Origin: Entonaema liquescens
Taxonomy: Eukaryota; Ascomycota; Sordariomycetes; Xylariales; Xylariaceae
NCBI GenBank assembly: GCA_902805475.1
Contig: CADCSX010000023.1
Coordinates: 1,302,001 to 1,366,000, forward strand
Reading direction: 5' to 3'
DNA length: 64,000 nt
Shown: piece by piece, positions 1 through 9,621 of the stretch
How positions within the stretch are numbered: position 1 is the stretch's first letter
Layout of the letters: every line of letters starts with the position of its first letter
Notes under the pieces: model-generated
Database searches by the model: none
Seen by the model: only the letters and a program-made list of their open reading frames with translations
What the model was told of the DNA's origin: nothing
Program-made: the position numbers and the translations under genes

Positions 1-1701
1 AGCTATGTCGACCTCAAGACTTGCTACACCATTTCCCTAATGGTGCCTATATTGGCTGGTCGGGTTTCACCGGCGTAGGCTACCCCAAGTATGTAGCTTA
101 TTATCCTCCTTTTCCCCTTGCAAGTTCATCTGGCTAAACTCCATTTGCAGGAAAATGCCCACGTACTTAGCGGACCACGTCGAGCAGAACAATCTCCAGG
201 GCCAACTCCGATACACATTATTCGTTGGCGCGTCTTCAGGGGCTGAAACGGAGAACCGATGGGCTGCACTCGACATGATTGAGAGACGTAGTCCTCATCA
301 AGTCGGCAAGGCCATTGCAAAGGGTATTAACGAGGGAAGGATTAAGTTCTTTGATAAGCATTTATCTATGTTTCCCGTAGACCTGGTATATGTAAGTGAG
401 AGCATAGATTCAAATCAATTGGCCTCTTAAGTATATCTGTATCTAACATTACTAGGGATTTTACACCAAGGATAGGCCGAACAACAAGTTAGATGTGGTG
501 GTGGTTGAAGCTTCGGAGATCAAGGAAGATGGAAGCATCGTCCCTGGCGCATCGGTCGGCGCAACACCAGAACTTATTCAGCTTGCAGACAAGGTGAGCA
601 GTTAGACCAGCTGATTCAAAAGAAGGGTATTGACCAAGATTCGTAATACCAGATTATCATCGAAGTCAACACGGCTATTCCCAGCTTCGACGGACTTCAC
701 GACATCACAATGACTGATTTGCCCCCAGACGAAAGCCTTACTTAATTATGGGCGTTGAAGACCGCATTGGATCCACCTCTATTCCCATCGACCCTGAGAA
801 GGTTGTCGGTATAATCGAGTCCGACTACCAAGACCAAACGACACATAACACGCCCGCAGATGAGAACTCTCGCGCGATCGCTAACCACCTGATCGAATTT
901 TTCGAGCACGAAGTTCAACATGGTCGCATGCCCAAGTCTCTTCTCCCCCTGCAATCTGGTATCGGCAACATCGCGAACGCTGTCATTGGTGGTCTCAGCG
1001 AGTCCAACTTCTGGAACCTGAAAGTGTGGACTGAGGTCATCCAAGATACCTTCCTCGATCTATTTGACTCTGGCCGTCTCGATTTTGCTACTGCAACCTC
1101 AGTCCGCTTCTCCCCTGAGGGCTTCAAGCGCTTCTACGACAACTGGGAGGCGTACCGCAACAAGCTACTCCTACGTTCCCAACAAGTTTCTAACTCTCCC
1201 GAGATTATCCGCCGGTTAGGTGTTATTGGCATGAACACCCCCGTTGAGGTTGATATCTACGCCCACGCTAACAGCACGAACGTCATGGGAAGCCGAATGC
1301 TCAACGGCCTAGGCGGGTCTGCTGACTTCTTGCGCTCATCGAAGTACAGTATCATGCACACGCCGTCGACACGACCATCCAAGACAGATCCAATTGGTGT
1401 CAGCTGTATTGTGCCCATGTGCACACACGTGGACCAGACCGAGCATGACTTAGACGTCGTAGTGACGGAAACGGGTCTTGCCGATGTGCGAGGCCTGAGC
1501 CCCCGCGAGCGCGCACGCGTCATCATCGACAAGTGCTCCCACGAAGATTACCGCCCCATCCTCAAGGACTACTTCGAGAAGGCCGAGTTCGAATGCCTCA
1601 AGAAGGGCTGGGGCCACGAACCGCACCTCCTTTTCAACAGCTTCGACATGCACAAAGCATTATTAGAGGAAGGTAGTATGCGGAAGATCAAGAAATGGTA
1701 A
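1..1701 (+). CDS. ACH1: Acetyl-CoA hydrolase / acetate CoA-transferase, 5'-partial, with a one-base frame break
   Basis: The product matches fungal Ach1, a CoA-transferase-fold enzyme that moves CoA between succinyl-CoA, acetyl-CoA and acetate and is usually mitochondrial. The gene enters from upstream. Exons are 3-88, 151-391, 456-593 and 653-1701, with introns 89-150, 392-455 and 594-652. Visible landmarks are HHFPNGAYIGWSGFTGVGYP, FVGASSGAETENRW, IIIEVNTAIPSF, WTEVIQDT (which probably holds the catalytic Glu), and the C-terminal VTETGLADVRGLSPRERA and GWGHEPHLLFN. The stop is at 1699-1701. About 25 N-terminal residues lie outside the window. In exon 4 the frame runs from MTDLPP into a stop at 743-745, while the homologous continuation (RRKPYLIMGVEDRIGSTSIP) is one base out. 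The break is at the five-C run 722-726, where six C would restore the conserved reading. No intron fits there. The gene is either a sequence error or a recent pseudogene; the otherwise intact conservation favours error. Confidence 0.93.
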
Positions 1702-2703
1702 AAAGGACAGGTTTTAGACGCATATAAGAAAAGGTCATGAGTGAAGAGATGGATGTATTTTGGGATTGTATACTGGGATTTCATACTCTACAGGCTTCTC
1801 AATTTTGACACAAGTATATACGCGATTCTGTTCGCCGTTAGGGCTTACGTTGCCACTTCCTAGGGCCATGCGTTTACCTTGGAGGAAGACGTATGGAACT
1901 CTATTGTGTATAGATGTAGAAGTTTCTAACGTCCATGTTGGCTTGGACTTTGGATACATTAATAAAACAATAAGTCATAACTACCGATTCTCTATCTGAT
2001 TCCATCTTCGAGGATGATTATGTAGGTACCTACCTAGGTAGATAGATAGTTGAATGCTCATTCATGTTAATGGTATGCACCTCTCTTAAAAGTAACTTAT
2101 TGTACAACTCTTAACAAGACGCAGAGTGATCGGCGTGTTAGGATTATCAAATAAGGACTGTAAGCTTTGGTTTAGTCAGTTGTGTTGTTAAATAGGGGTT
2201 CGCGGGCAAGGGGTTTCTGGATAGTATGACTCCAAACAGAGGTAATTAACTCAGTCATGCTTTCTATATATTGACGTATACACTAAGTACCTAGTTAGGT
2301 ATATGGAGTGTTTCTATTTTCTTCTTAATACAGTATTTCGGCTACGAGAGAGTAAAGCGGTATTCGAATATTCGCTAGTTGAAGGTCATGTATTATATGG
2401 CATTATAGTCCCCGCGTAATTTGGAGACGGGACTTTTAGCAGGTGGCAATGATGGATGCTAGGCCTGTGTAACATGATCTTTTGATCCCGTTCTCTCCAG
2501 GCCAAACTTACATTTCAAATCTATTTGCCACCGTCCAATACAACCACATCCAAGGTAACTAGTGTCGAATTCGACTTTGTATTGATTTTATAATTATTAC
2601 AAACAAAGGTGCTAAAATTAACGAACATATACATTAGGTATCCTTATATTATATGTAAGGAGAGGATACTATCTCCCACTCGATGTGAGGGCGTACCACG
2701 ACA
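1702..2703. other. Intergenic, ACH1 3' side to F-box gene
   Basis: No credible coding region. The 3' flank of ACH1 comes first, followed by an AT-leaning spacer. At 2024-2047 there is a cluster of ACCTAGGT/TAGG-type tetranucleotides of the kind that recurs in most spacers of this window. Short ORFs here lack any recognisable motif. Confidence 0.6.
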
Positions 2704-4203
2704 ATGGCCCCTCTACCTCCTGTGGAACTCCTCATACAAATTTTCAGCCACCTCTGCTTTCACTGCCAACATCCCGGAGAGTTCCCTAATGCTGATGTCG
2801 ACGAAGCTCTCAGCGGAAAGAAAGCACTGGCCCGTTTGTGTCGGACGTCCAAAGCCATATGTGCCGTTGCGCAGCCCATACTTTATCATTACTACGCTAC
2901 TGGCAACATCCAAATGAATATAAAGCTCTATGGTGAAAATGACTGGATGTCTGGCCCTCGAACAGAGCCTGATCTTCTCCCGCAATTCATCCGTACTCTT
3001 ATCCAACGTCCTGATCTAGCATTACACATAAACACTATGCAAATCGTGCGTAGGAATGAGCTAGTAGGATATCGGCATCAAACGCAGACCATCGAATCGC
3101 TATACAAATATAGCGCTGCTAACAACCTTCTCAAAGTACCCTATCTACCCCATATCTGGCCTGACGATGATTCTCAGTGGTATTATTCATCTTGGGAGGA
3201 ATTGCACTTGTGGCTCGCAACACTCGCCATGGTCCTTGCACCTCGGCTGGAGAGCTTGCTTCTTTTCGTTGGCTCCGACGCCCGGTTGTCCGCCTTGAAG
3301 CACTCGCCTCATCTCAAGCTATCTTCACTGCGGACACTAGGGCTAATGAGGCAGGTAAAAAGATACCGCTTTAGTGAGTTAGAAGCACTATATGCCGCAG
3401 CTCCAAACCTCGAAACTATATACGCGTCTGAAGCAGATGGCGAGAATGCGAGCGGTTACGGACAAGGCTGCGACTTGAAATTGTCTAATTTGAGAAAGCT
3501 AGCCATATCAAATGTGACCTTCAGGCATATCCGCAGCTTGCTACCCCATCTTCCGAAGCTTGAGGATCTAGAATACTACTGGTATGATGACTATATTGGC
3601 TACGCTCTCGACCTAGCCAAGCTGTTAGAACCTGTCAAAAACATGCTCAAGAGACTGCGCATTGGCCCTCTACCAGACAACTTGACAAATAGAGCTCCCA
3701 ATCCGATCCCACTTTGGGTCTCCTCTCTTGATGTAAGGTTCCCTCCCACGGCCCTCCAAGAGTTCCGTAATCTGGAAGAGTTGTCAATCCAATGTTATTG
3801 CATATATCGAATTCACGACCATGATCAAGCGGATCACCTTGTTAGGCTGCTCCCACCCTCAATTCGGAAGCTTCGAATCTCATATTTATATAAGGGTATA
3901 TGCAATGGTCTGTCTCACCTTGCGGAGATAGCCCCAGAAAAGTTTCCCCTCCTTAAAGATGTCACAATTGGTGTTGCGGAGAGGACGAATCCAAAATACG
4001 ACTCGGGTATTAAGGAGACGATGGGCCTTGGTGAGTTGTTTGCGAAATCCGGGATTAGATTCTCAACGAAAAAGGACTTGCTAGGGCCGGATGTTAGAAC
4101 TATGATTCCCGGTGCGATGGCAGGGTCGAAACTAGTTCCCGTGCCCCGGGTCATGGATGAAATCGAGGATCTTGAACTGGGCAATGGAAAAGGGGGCGAT
4201 TAG
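2704..4203 (+). CDS. F-box domain protein, 499 aa
   Basis: Single-exon gene. Residues 1-55 form an F-box: LPPVELLIQIFSHL, then a long loop (about residues 20-38), then KKALARLCRTSKAICAVAQPILYHYY. This is the Skp1-binding module of SCF ubiquitin ligases. The rest is a series of loosely repeated Leu-rich segments (LKLSSLRTLGLM, LKLSNLRKLAISNVTF, LPHLPKLEDLEYY, FRNLEELSIQ) consistent with an irregular LRR-type substrate-recognition domain. No signal peptide or membrane segment is seen. The start was chosen because the F-box begins two residues after it. Family knowledge: such F-box/LRR-like proteins are numerous and fast-evolving in filamentous fungi. The substrate cannot be inferred. The reading frame is intact, unlike its neighbours on both sides. 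Confidence 0.85.
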   Translation: MAPLPPVELLIQIFSHLCFHCQHPGEFPNADVDEALSGKKALARLCRTSKAICAVAQPILYHYYATGNIQMNIKLYGENDWMSGPRTEPDLLPQFIRTLIQRPDLALHINTMQIVRRNELVGYRHQTQTIESLYKYSAANNLLKVPYLPHIWPDDDSQWYYSSWEELHLWLATLAMVLAPRLESLLLFVGSDARLSALKHSPHLKLSSLRTLGLMRQVKRYRFSELEALYAAAPNLETIYASEADGENASGYGQGCDLKLSNLRKLAISNVTFRHIRSLLPHLPKLEDLEYYWYDDYIGYALDLAKLLEPVKNMLKRLRIGPLPDNLTNRAPNPIPLWVSSLDVRFPPTALQEFRNLEELSIQCYCIYRIHDHDQADHLVRLLPPSIRKLRISYLYKGICNGLSHLAEIAPEKFPLLKDVTIGVAERTNPKYDSGIKETMGLGELFAKSGIRFSTKKDLLGPDVRTMIPGAMAGSKLVPVPRVMDEIEDLELGNGKGGD

Positions 4204-4470
4204 ATAAGATAGCAGAGGCATTCCTGGGATCACCATAAGCATTGTCCAGTCCTCAAGGTACATCAAAAATGTCATATTCTTCACTTTCGTTCTCATCCTC
4301 GCGCACTTGATTAAAAACGAAAATACCGTACAACAAAGCTCAACTTACTTGTTATTGTTAAGCGAGTCTCCAAGAGAATGACTTCTAAGTGAGCAGTATA
4401 ATCCTTCTAAGGCGTTGGGCTTCACACGAAAATATAAGACTAAAATAGCGGCAAATTTGCCACCATTCAA
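4204..4470. other. Spacer between F-box gene and tRNA
   Basis: Short spacer with nothing recognised beyond the F-box gene 3' flank and the tRNA 5' flank. The tRNA's promoter boxes are internal. Confidence 0.5.
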
Positions 4471-4571
4471 GCCCTTATAGCTCAGTGGTAGAGCGTTTCA
4501 CTCGTATCACGTGATCTAATATCACTATCGTCGAAATGAAGAGGTCCATCGTTCAATCCGGTGTGGGGGCA
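4471..4571 (+). tRNA. tRNA-Thr (anticodon CGT) with a 29-nt intron
   Basis: A complete cloverleaf can be drawn by hand. The acceptor stem is 4471-4477 (GCCCTTA) with 4564-4570 (TGGGGGC), containing two G-T pairs. The D arm carries the A box TAGCTCAGTGGTAG. The anticodon stem TTTCA/TGAAG encloses the loop CTCGTAA, and the T arm CATCG/CGGTG encloses TTCAATC. The discriminator is A at 4571. The anticodon loop is split after position 37 by an intron at 4507-4535, the standard position for eukaryotic nuclear pre-tRNA introns removed by the Sen endonuclease. The spliced anticodon is CGT, which decodes ACG (Thr). A T-rich terminator follows directly. Confidence 0.92.
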
Positions 4572-4588
4572 TTTTGTTTTTATTTTTT
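4572..4588 (+). terminator. RNA polymerase III terminator of tRNA-Thr
   Basis: T4, T5 and T6 runs begin one base after the tRNA discriminator. This is the normal Pol III stop signal and supports the + strand orientation of the tRNA. Confidence 0.8.
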
Positions 4589-4700
4589 ATTATTTTCTTG
4601 ATATGTTGCTTATATCTTGGCGAGTTTTGATTTGAGAGCATAAATGTCTTATGTACGCACGGTTGAGTTTACCATCGCTATAGTTACTGCTCTATTCGTT

Positions 4701-6461
4701 CTAATAAACGCACTCCCAGCTAGTTGCTAATCTTGTGTCATCAAATCTATCCCATTTGCTAGTCGCAGGATAGGGGCAATACGCTTTGTGAAGAATATGA
4801 GCGAATTGAACTAAAAGGGGAGATTTGCGGAGCACTTACTTCTTTGTGCTATAATATTACCTCCGATAACATCGCTTTCGTACTTCGTGCCAACTATTGT
4901 TTCTGGCGCTGTCCCATTTTCGACCCAGTTAACCAAGGCGATAAGTGCATTATGTTTAGAATCTAACAAATTCTTGTCGTAGGGATATTTTTGCGCATTT
5001 CCTATGCTCCAAGCTCCTAAGCCTCCTGAGCAATGATACATACCAGGCAGGAAGAATAGTCGATAGAAACTTTGCATATCTGACAGGGTAAGATTCAATG
5101 CGGCTTGAGCTCCGGTAAAGAATTGTTCTGAGAGAGCAGATGTTACTGTCTAAGTAAATATGATATGTTAGCATCATCTGAGAAAGGGTCACTAGATTCT
5201 GCAATACACAACCCAGCTTTACTTACCTCATCATTCCTCCCATGGTAGGAGATGATCTTACCGCCTTTACGATAAAAGTTTGACAGATCTTTCTCGGCAG
5301 CGTTAACTTGCCCTGGGTTAATATTTACCGCGAAACCCATGTCCGACTCGCGAAAGGTATCTGGTGTCCAATACGTATTATTGAAAACTGCGCCACGCCA
5401 GAAATCTTCGAGGATCGTATAACCCAACTTAGCCGTCCCATTTTTCTGATTCGCGGAAAAGACATCAGTCTTGGAGCCCAATTCGAAGGCAGGATAGACG
5501 ATTTCACCAGATGTGCTAACGATAGGCTCATACGCCCGACGCACTGATTCCACCTGTTGCGGGCTGAGACAAAGAGAGGAGTTGAGTAGACCAGTACCGC
5601 ATGCTAAGGTAGTGGGGTCAAACCGGTGTCTCGTCGGCTCGTCTATTATGCCATCCGATACCCCATCTAAGGAGTCGAACTCCCGGATCTGGGCTTCGAC
5701 TATGGCTGGCCACTGCTCCGGGCGTACATAAGCAGAAGAATTTAGATGGGGCCACCCGATACGTCGTGCGAGGATTCCCTTCGAAGCCACAATGTGTAAC
5801 CAGTCGACGCCAGGGCTTCCGAGAAGTAAGCCATCGAAATCCTGAGGATACAAATGCGCATTCTGGAAGCCTTGGCGACCACCCGTGCTACAACCCGCAT
5901 AGTACGCTTTGGTTGCCCCAGTTCCATAGTATTGGTGTACTAATTCCTTACTGACCTCCGCTTCAATGTGTATAGCTCTATGACCGAAGTCATTGATAAC
6001 CTCGGGTTGATTCAAGAAGAACTCATATCCCACAGATCCATTATGCCCGGCGTTAGTTCCGAAAGACGCAAATCCGAGCCCAGCTCCATTCTGCATGGTA
6101 GCGTAGTCAATACACCCCCAATACCACCATTCCCCGTAGCTAGTATTCTACCATTCCAGGTCTTTGAGTCAGGAAGCCAGGCTTCTAGCTGTATCTCGCT
6201 TGATGGAGAAGTTTTGACGGTGAGTACAAGTCGACACAAGTTGGCCGTAGCGTTGGCTTTGAGATTTGGCCCTCCACAGGATTCTACAGTCTCTGGAAGG
6301 TTAAAGGTAGTCCCGTTGAGAAAGTAATCATAAGTAAGGGTCGTACTATTGGAGACTGAAATTTGGGAGCCGATCAATGCACATTTATCTGAGGAGCATG
6401 CAGCTAAGCGGGCAGAGACCCCAAGGAAGATCACGATACTCCAAGTAGATAATGGCCTCAT
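4701..6461 (-). CDS. Secreted tannase / feruloyl-esterase family hydrolase, frame broken by one base
   Basis: Exons on the minus strand are 6461-5227, 5149-4840 and 4783-4701; introns are 5150-5226 (77 nt) and 4784-4839 (56 nt). Both introns have GTAAGT donors and restore frame. The product is about 542 residues, normal for the family. It starts with a signal peptide (MRPLSTWSIVIFLGVSARLAA). It carries the family's CS-D-HC catalytic arrangement: nucleophile in GCSTGGRQG (about residue 190), Asp in SYHGRNDE, and His-Cys in GMYHCSGG. The C-terminal CPYPATSKW block ends the protein. Known members release ferulic acid or gallate esters from plant cell-wall polymers. Conserved GNGGIGG and CIDYATMQNG lie in different frames, separated only by the five-C run 6115-6119 (plus strand); a sixth C would join them. 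I chose the Met at 6461 over 6530 because the signal peptide starts there. Confidence 0.88.
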
Positions 6462-7003
6462 TGAAGTTTTCGATCGCACATCAGCTAGATAATGAATAGC
6501 ACCTCCTAGTGTCAAGATAATGTCCATCAATGATCTATTATAACTTACCTTAAGTAGTCAACTCCAAGCACCCCCTCCCCCGTCTCCATTTTTACAACCT
6601 AGTTGAAGTGGAACACCTAGTTAAGTAACTGATGCTTTTAGAATAGCTTCATCGGCTCTTGGAGTAATAGCGGCTGGTAATACCCCGCTTAAGGGGTAGA
6701 AATCAAGGTCGAAGAGCAAGTCTCCAAAGCCGACACTATTACCCCAATTTCTCCGCATAACTACCTGTATAGCCTTTAGAACCCATGTATTACTCCACCA
6801 AAGATAGATAGCGAGTTAAATATTTTCCAGCTCTCGGCGTAGTCCACGATGTGTCTATATGTTACACACCACCTTTGAAATTCCGTAGCTCGCTGATAAA
6901 TACCGAGACTACCTACAGAAAGTGGCACCTGGACAAATCCTCCTTTTAGATGTTCTGTGTTCTAATTTCTAATAACTACCTAAACATGAGAAAATAATAA
7001 CTT
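6462..7003. other. Upstream region of the esterase gene, no gene seen
   Basis: This presumably holds the promoter and 5' UTR of the minus-strand esterase. There is no convincing TATA element and no coding signal. Confidence 0.5.
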
Positions 7004-7396
7004 TCAACCCCGTTGGCTATATGACGACAATGAAGAACTACCCGGAGACGATCCACTGTGTGTTTCTTGTTGGCTATTCTTCCCTTGGCAAGTATTTTCC
7101 AAGCCATTGTCCCATAGTAGTCCAGTCCCATCGCAAGCTTGACATTCCTTGACCCTGTTACATCCTCTGATTAATGCGAGCTCCTCTTCAGTTTGACTAA
7201 GACACTCTGACTTACAATCTGGGAGTTCCCAGGCATGAAGGGCATGGGTAAGGCATACGAAAGTCAGGCCCAATTCCATAGATTCTTCTATCCTGAGAGG
7301 TTGGATTAAAGGCTGTATTTGCGGGTTTCGAGGACATGTTGAAGAATATCGCTCAATTCGAGAAGTGCTTTCACTTATTTTCTTGATACTTGGCAT
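7004..7396 (-). CDS. Possible small Cys-rich hypothetical protein, perhaps part of a broken gene
   Basis: A 130-codon ORF on the minus strand with six cysteines in paired spacing (CKSECLSQTEEELALIRGC, then KECQACDGTGLLW) and a Ser-rich tail. The CQACDGTG stretch resembles a single CxxCxGxG zinc-ribbon-like repeat, but there is only one. Immediately upstream and one frame over (7599-7396) is another ORF of 67 codons (MYGSGNVYCIGDD, then YTGPPWYGKVLNITQQ). It overlaps this start and could be the N-terminal part of the same gene, joined by an unseen intron or separated by a frameshift. I do not recognise either piece and cannot exclude chance ORFs. Confidence 0.3.
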   Translation of the reverse strand: MPSIKKISESTSRIERYSSTCPRNPQIQPLIQPLRIEESMELGLTFVCLTHALHAWELPDCKSECLSQTEEELALIRGCNRVKECQACDGTGLLWDNGLENTCQGKNSQQETHSGSSPGSSSLSSYSQRG

Positions 7397-7599
7397 TAGA
7401 AGTCTTGCTCGAGTTCCTGTCGACTTCTGTCCATGTAGTCAGCATTGTCAACTTCGCGAAAGACCTTTATATAAACTAATTCTTGTTGTGTTATGTTAAG
7501 TACCTTCCCATACCAAGGCGGCCCTGTGTAAATTAATAATGAATCATGGTTCTGGGCCATGTCGTCTCCTATGCAGTACACGTTGCCCGACCCATACAC

Positions 7600-9231
7600 T
7601 CAAAAGGGTACTCTTTGAAAGTCCGAATTGCTATTAGGTATCGCTATGTAAGTTGTTTCTTGGGGCCCCATAGACAAGACACCAAGCCGACCACCCCAAC
7701 CATTCCTGTGGCTTGGTGATCTAGGATATTTCAAGCCACCAAAAGTTGTATTACTTCAAGTCGGATCACGTTTGCGCTCTATATCGAGCATTGAGGCCGC
7801 AATCGGCCGCTTTAATTTATTAAATTGTACGACCATTACACCTGAGGACCTTGTTCTATTCTTCGGCGTCGCATGTTCGTACTTATCGTTCCGTTAGATC
7901 TTTATACGCCACTGTTACGCATTAATAAGAGTCAATAAGCCTTGCTACTCATGCTCCTCCCACGGTCCGTTTAATGTTATCCAAGGGTCTACCCGTAGCG
8001 ATGCATATGAATGGTCTTAACCAAGCCTCATTCGAGATCAGGCAATGTTCCATACTTCATCGCTCCTACGGATTGTTGCTTTCGAAGTCGGCCGATCAGC
8101 TGCAATTACCCGCAAGACAGCTGGTTGCTTTAGCAGCCCGTCGTGAAACATAATAGGTGTAATGCCCGTATACGATGGATATTGGCCTATAAAACCATTC
8201 ATTAAGATACTTCTCGCCCAAAGACCGCAATTAAATCCATATTGTGGCGTTATGTACTTTTATCTTGCATCAGGCGTAAGTTGCATATACGCAGAGCAAC
8301 CACTTGGCGTCGGAAACATATTGGCAAACATCTTTATATCCTGTGTCCTAGCGATTGAGAGTCGGCCATAAAGCACTCCTGCGTAATAATCATGAGTAGT
8401 TTCCCGTAGCTAGTAATCCGATCACACACCCTGGCTACAATACATCTTGGCCGTATTGCCTCTTGTTTGAACCGAAATAATGTTCGCCTCACTCTAATCG
8501 ACTGGAGGAACAAGTATACTGCAAAGGATAAATCAAATTATTATGCGTATATTCCCAGCAGTTACTTTAAAGAATAGCAGGTTAGCCTTGGGTACCTAAG
8601 TAACGATAGGTGTCAACTACTAACCTTTACTCTTTTCCTACGTAGTTTACTATGCCACTCATACCTTAGGCACTTGGGTAAGCCTATAGTAGTTTACGGG
8701 ACGTTTACCAATGATATCAAAGTCGTAAGTAATGCTATTGACTTACCTGTGTGCAACTAAGCATCATGTCGAAATAATATAGGCTGGACACTTGAGTGAA
8801 AGACGAAAAATTTAAAGCATACACTGTCATCATTAATATTTTCTTATGAACCCTGGCTAGTACGTTATTATAGCTTATGCCATCATTACCAATACCCCTA
8901 TTCCGTCCAAAACCCAGTTATATCAGACATTTCTCAATATTATTGAACGATTCTTATATCATTCTAATAGTTCCTCAGGCGCAGAGTCCTCTTTGGTCCT
9001 CACACGGGGTTTGCTCTATCTAGTCAGAACTTCGCCGAGTAGTTCAAAGCGCGAGAATTGAAGTTTAAAATTCTCGGTGCTGAATATACTTCGTCTGTCT
9101 TTCATATGTTAGTAAATACTCTGAGGCTACTTTATTGAAGTTTAAAAACCATTATTGCCATCTGTACGAATCATGGGTGGAAATTTTAATTAAAGAGATT
9201 ATAAACTTACAGCGTATTCAGTTCGCTCTAT
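7600..9231. other. Gene-poor spacer
   Basis: No coding region supported on either strand. Composition is ordinary (not RIP-like). Short ORFs such as 8162-8371 show no motif, no codon pattern and no splice partners. Confidence 0.5.
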
Positions 9232-9621
9232 CTAGGCCTGGGTATGCTTGACAGACTTTTTACGCTTATGAACGCGCGCTTTCGCATGGATCGTCTTGAC
9301 GCTGCCAGCGGCAACGTTAGATATCTTGATAGGTGTAGCAAGCTGAACTATATAGCTTGACTAAGGACATGGGGAGGCTAGCGCACGCAGCCACCGTGTC
9401 CTATTTCCAAGCCTGGAATTAGCAATGGTATTCTTTGGGATAGAAGCAACGTAATATATACGTGCTTCCTATTGAGATTTCCTACCTTCATTATCCTTTT
9501 CTGCTTGGCGTCGACTCTTCTCCATGACGCGATTGTTCGTGGCTTGGCGTGGGGACACACTATTACGTGCATCAGACGAGAGAGCTATCAAAGACTTGAA
9601 GCTAGATATTCTTGATGGCAT
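9232..9621 (-). CDS. Small basic protein of 83 aa, two exons, unknown function
   Basis: Assembled by hand. Exon 1 is 9621-9486 (45 codons plus one base), the intron is 9348-9485 (138 nt, GTAGG donor, TAG acceptor), and exon 2 is 9347-9232 ending in TAG. The split codon (G then TT) joins exactly in phase, giving MPSRISSFKSLIALSSD, then a charged helix-like stretch (NNRVMEKSRRQAEKDNE), then VQLATPIKISNVAAGSVKT, and a very basic tail (HAKARVHKRKKSVKH). Retained intron sequence would stop translation after six codons. There is no signal peptide or membrane segment. The Lys/Arg-rich C-terminus could be a nuclear or nucleic-acid-binding tail (inference). I do not recognise the family. The ORF 9378-9572 on the same strand is a frame shadow of exon 1 plus the intron. 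Confidence 0.55.

Noticed and set aside
742..1044. Antisense ORFs across ACH1
   Set aside because: Shadows of the conserved plus-strand coding frame, with no motif of their own.
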